In this document: positions 44,120 through 47,925 of the stretch, piece by piece
How the letters are laid out: the number at the start of each line of letters is the position of its first letter
How positions within the stretch are numbered: position 1 is the first letter of the stretch
NCBI GenBank assembly: GCA_003427395.1
Contig: BFEA01000164.1
Span: forward strand, 2,239,619 to 2,287,543
Origin: Chara braunii
Taxonomy: Eukaryota; Streptophyta; Charophyceae; Charales; Characeae
Length of the DNA: 47,925 nucleotides
Direction: 5' to 3'
Program-made: the position numbers and the translations under genes
The notes under the pieces: generated by a model
What the model saw: only the letters and a program-made list of their open reading frames with translations
Told to the model about the DNA's origin: nothing
The model's database searches: none

Positions 44120-45844
44120 GATCCTCACGTTACATCATGAGTGTTCGGTCCCTCACGCTCATCGTGCGCGACGTCCCCGCTCCCATTCGTCACTATTTGA
44201 ACTGGGCTCTGTCTTTTTTCTACTAACCTGCATCCGTCATGACCGTACTGACCGTCTCCGTGTGGCGGTCGTCCCCATTGTGATCTTGATTAATCTCCTC
44301 ATTAAGGTTGCTCGGGCGTTTGGGATCGTCACTACGCCTGCTGTTGGACCCGCCAAAGTAACCAAGAGGCCGAATGATTATGGACGAGACGTTGGTCAGG
44401 TGCGTCACGAAAAAAGAAGTAAATAGAGAGGTCGTTAAAGTAGAAGCTCGAAACAAGGTTGAAGATGTGGGAGACGAGAAAACGCAGTTGTGAGGAAGAA
44501 GTAGCGCGCGTGCGAACATACGATCGAGCAAGAGAACTAGGGGGACAAAAACCACTCGCATTTAGCGACCCCCTGAAATTTTAGAATGTAAGATTGTCAA
44601 GTGGTCTGAAACCGCTGAAATTTTGGATGATTTGCAGAACAAGTTTTATGGGATTTTTTTTTTTTTTTTTGCATGTTTTTCCATCCACTTCAGGTCATTT
44701 CAATAATTTCAGGTGGGGACCTGAAACCACTGAAGTGGCTGAAGCTTCTGAATGGGTTTCAGGTACCCCCATCCAAATGGTTGGATGAGGGTACCGAAAA
44801 CCCCTTTCAGAAGCTTCAGCCACTTCAGGACATTTCACATTTCAGGTGGGGACCTAAAACCGTTGAAGTGGCTGAAGCTTCAGAAAAGGGTTTCAGGTAC
44901 CCCCATCAAAATGGTTGGATGGGGGTACCTGAAACCTCTTTCTGAAGTTTCAACCACTTCACGTTATTTCAGGAATTTCAGATGGGGACCTGAAACCGCT
45001 GAAGTGGCTGAAGCTTCTGCAAGGGGTTTCAGGTACCCCCATCCCACCACTTGCAATGGATCAACCTAAAGTGGGTGAACTGCCTGAAGGCGGTTTCAGA
45101 CAACCCCATGTATAGATCCACACACAATCCGAAAGTGTAGTAACCTGAATTGGCTGAACTGCCTGAAAGGAGACCTGAAAATATATGCACCCGTTAACCA
45201 TCTCTCACAAAGACAGGAGAGAGGAAGGCACACAAAAAAAGAGAAGGGGTAGGGAAAGTGGAAGCAGGGAGAGTGCACCTGGATTTGGCTCGCGCCAGAT
45301 GCATTCGAAACAGGTGACGAAAATAGTGATGGAAAAGAACAGGGGGTGACAAGCGGAAAGAATATAGCACCTTCAAATCCTAATGGATTTCGGCAAACTA
45401 AGAGCCGAATCTGGGGTTTTACAGCAGGGCGAAGGTGATAGTGAGGGCAATTTTGGAGTTAGACTAGTGGAGAAGGAATTCGTGGGGAAGAAGGGGTGCG
45501 CGGAGATGTCGAGGGAGGAAGAAAAAGGGAGAAGAAGATGGTATGTCTTGGTCATTTCTAGATGAAAATGAGCAAGAGAAGATGTTAATTGTAGGTTTTG
45601 AGGCAGTCCTGATCGGATGGTCATGCCAGATTTTGAATTAGAGCAACGGATTTGGCGTTCTCAAGGTTAAAGACTTCGCTTTTTTTTCCTTTTCATCAAG
45701 TAAAACAAGTAGCGATGAATCCTCCAAAATCTAGCGGAGACTCATTCTCTTTTGGCCCATTTTATGAGTAAGTGAGGAACGGTTACAACCCCGCGCGCCA
45801 AAATTAGGATCGAGGCAGTCCATAGCATTCGCCATCGTGGGGAT
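44120..45844 (+). repeat. Satellite monomer (1,725 bp)
   Basis: Lacks about 40 bp before the T-tract near 44620, where GCTGAAATTTTGGATGATTT joins two blocks. Otherwise it is complete. Confidence 0.92.
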
Positions 45845-47596
45845 GATCCTCATGTTACATCATTAGTCTTCAGTCCCTCACGCTCATCGTGCGCAACGTG
45901 CCCGCTCTCATTCGTCACTATTTCAACTGGGCTCTGTTTTTTTTCTACTAACTTGCATCCGTCATGATCGTACTGACGGTCTCCCTGTGGCTGTCGTCCC
46001 CGTTGTGATCGTGATTGATGTGCTCATTAAGGTTGCTCGGGCGTTCGGGAGCGTCACTACGCCTGATGTGGGGCCCGCAAAAGTAACCATGGGGCCGCGT
46101 GAACGTGGACGAGAGGTTGGTCAGATGCGCCATGAAAGAAGAAGTAAATAGAGAGATCGTTAAAGTAGAGGTTGGGAACAAGGTTGAAGATGTGGGAGAC
46201 GAGAAAACGCATGTGCGAGGAAGGAATAGCGAGCGTGCGAACATTCGATCGAGCAAGAAAACTAGGGGGACAAAGACTACCCGCGTTTAACGACCACCTG
46301 AAATTTAAGAATGAAAGATTCTGGAGTGGTCTAAAACCGTTGAAATGACCTGAAGAGACTTCAGGTCATTTCAGAAGTTTCGGGTGATTTGCAGAACAAG
46401 TTTTATGGGTTTTTTTTTTTTTTTTTTTTTGCCTGGTTTTCTAGACACTTCGGGTCATTTCAGAAATTTAAGGTGGGGATCTGAAACCACTGAAGTGGCT
46501 GAAGCTTCTGAATGGGGTTTCAGGTACCCCCATCAAAATGGTTGGATGGGGGTACCTTAATCCCCTTTCAGAAGCTTCAGCCAGTTCAGGACGTTTCACG
46601 AATTTCAGGAGGGGACCTCAGACCGATAAAGTGGCTGAAGCTTCTGAAAGGGGTTTCAGGTGGGTTTCAGATCCCCACCTGAAACTCCTTTTAGAAGCTT
46701 CAACCACTTCATGTTATTTCAGGAATTTGAGGTGGGGACCTGAAACCGCTGAAGTGGTTGAAGCTTCCGAAAGGGGTTTCGGGTACCCCTATCCCACCAT
46801 TTGCAATGGATCAACCTGAAGTGGTTGAACTGCCTGAAGGCGGTTTTAGACAACCCTATGTATAGATCCACACACAATCTGAAAGTGTAGTAACCTGAAG
46901 TGCCTGTACTGCCTGAAAGGAGACCTGAAAATATATGCACCCGTTAACCATCTCTCACAAAGACAGGAGAGAGGAAGGCACACAGAAGAAGAAGAGGGGC
47001 CGGGAAAGTAGAAGCAGGGGAGCTGCACCTGGACTTGGCTGGCGCTAGATGCATTCGAAACAGGTGACGAAAACGGTGATGGAAAGGAAGAGGGGTCGAC
47101 AAGGCGGAAAGGACATAGCGCCTTCAAATCCTAATGGATTTCGGCAAACTTAGAGTCGAATCCGGGGTTTTACAGCAGGGCGAACGTGATAGTGAGGGCA
47201 ATTTTGGAGTTAGACTACTGGAGTAGGAGTTAGGAGGGACGAAGGGGTGCGCGGAGATGTCGTTGGAGGAAGAAGAAGGAAGAAGGAAAATGGTGTGTCT
47301 TGCTCATTTCTCAGTGAAAATGAGCAAGAGAAGATGCTACCCGTAGGTTTTGAGGCAATCCTAATCAGATGGCTGCGCCAGATTTCAAATTTGAGCAGCG
47401 GATTTGGCGTTTTTAAGGTTAGAGGCTGCGCTTTTTTTTCCTTTTCATCAAGTTGAACAAGTAGCAATGAATCTTTCCAAATCTAGGGGACACCAATTCT
47501 CTTTTGGCCCATTTTATGAGTAAGGCACGAGCGGTTATAACCCCACGCGCCAGTATAAGGATCGAGGTAGTCCATAGCATTCGCCATCGTGGGGAT
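45845..47596 (+). repeat. Satellite monomer (1,752 bp)
   Basis: Full-length, with a T-tract of about 22 bases near 46410. One palindrome is altered near 46655-46685, where TTTCAGGTGGGTTTCAGATC replaces the usual centre. Confidence 0.92.
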
Positions 47597-47925
47597 GATC
47601 CTCATGTTACATCATGAGTGTTCAGTCCCTCACGCTCATCGTGCGCGACGTGACCGCTCGCATTCGTCACTATTTCAACTGGGCTCTGTTTTTTTTTCTG
47701 CTAACCTTCATCCGTCATGATCGTACTGACCGTCTCCCTGTGGAGGTTGTTCCCATTGTGATTATGATTGATGTGCTCATTAAAGTTGCTCGGGCTTTCG
47801 GGATCGTCACTCGCCTGATGTTGGGCCCGTAAAAGTAACCAAGCGGCCGCATGAACGTGGACGAGAGGTTGGCAAGGTGCGCGATGATAGAAGAAATAAA
47901 TAGAGAGATTGTTAAAGTGGAAGCA
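47597..47925 (+). repeat. Satellite monomer, partial (5' part)
   Basis: Runs from the landmark through the GTCGTCCCCATTGTGATCG-like block to the window end. It has a 2-bp loss near 47811 (CACTCGCCTGATG instead of CACTACGCCTGATG form). Confidence 0.9.

Larger units (their letters stand above)
39601..47925 (+). repeat. Right part of 1.75-kb satellite array
   Basis: Same monomer and orientation as the left part. Landmarks are at 40608, 42369, 44120, 45845 and 47597, with periods of 1,761, 1,751, 1,725 and 1,752 bp. The array continues past the window end. Confidence 0.95.

Overview
The window is eukaryotic nuclear DNA. It has GT-AG introns with pyrimidine-rich acceptors, long satellite arrays, decayed transposon genes and assembly gaps. 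A green-lineage organism with a large repetitive genome, for example a charophyte alga, would fit, but this is an inference with low confidence because no host gene, rRNA or tRNA is present.

Layout. Positions 1-11392 and 39601-47925 are one satellite array in one orientation, with a monomer of about 1.75 kb. Each monomer carries long palindromic modules, a T-tract and the palindrome GCGGTTATAACCGC. The array is split by a single insertion at 11393-39596 (28,204 bp). Its ends are 21-bp perfect terminal inverted repeats flanked by a 4-bp duplication (ATTT). Removing the insert and one ATTT restores a monomer of 1,756 bp and a junction found in other monomers. I interpret the insert as a giant DNA transposon, and it is the main find here.

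Inside the element, from left to right: an AT-rich end with five subterminal 22-bp motifs; a minus-strand Ulp1/C48-like cysteine protease gene with an 825-bp intron; a large minus-strand gene (about 1,290 codons) with a ParB-like domain followed by a region resembling a permuted N4/N6 DNA methyltransferase; a first copy (A) of an unknown gene X on the minus strand; a 183-bp tandem array; non-coding DNA with three foldback palindromes; a 379-bp tandem array; a 203-base gap; a decayed plus-strand gene like DUF7869 proteins, with a probable DDE-type core, which is the transposase candidate; a second copy (B) of gene X on the plus strand; and an AT-rich right end, again with five subterminal motifs.

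The 22-bp partly palindromic motif (AAGT..., GGATCC-like core, ...ACTT) ties the element together. I count about 50 copies inside it, counting degenerate ones, including both ends and all internal arrays, and saw none in the flanking satellite. All the large genes carry frameshifts or in-frame stops, several of which look like C-to-T changes, so this copy is probably not autonomous.

Assembly caution: 20089-20126 is two Tn5 mosaic ends joined head to head (a mate-pair library junction), flanked by an exact 194-bp duplication. Positions 20089-20320 are artefactual and break the N-terminus of the ParB-methyltransferase-like gene.
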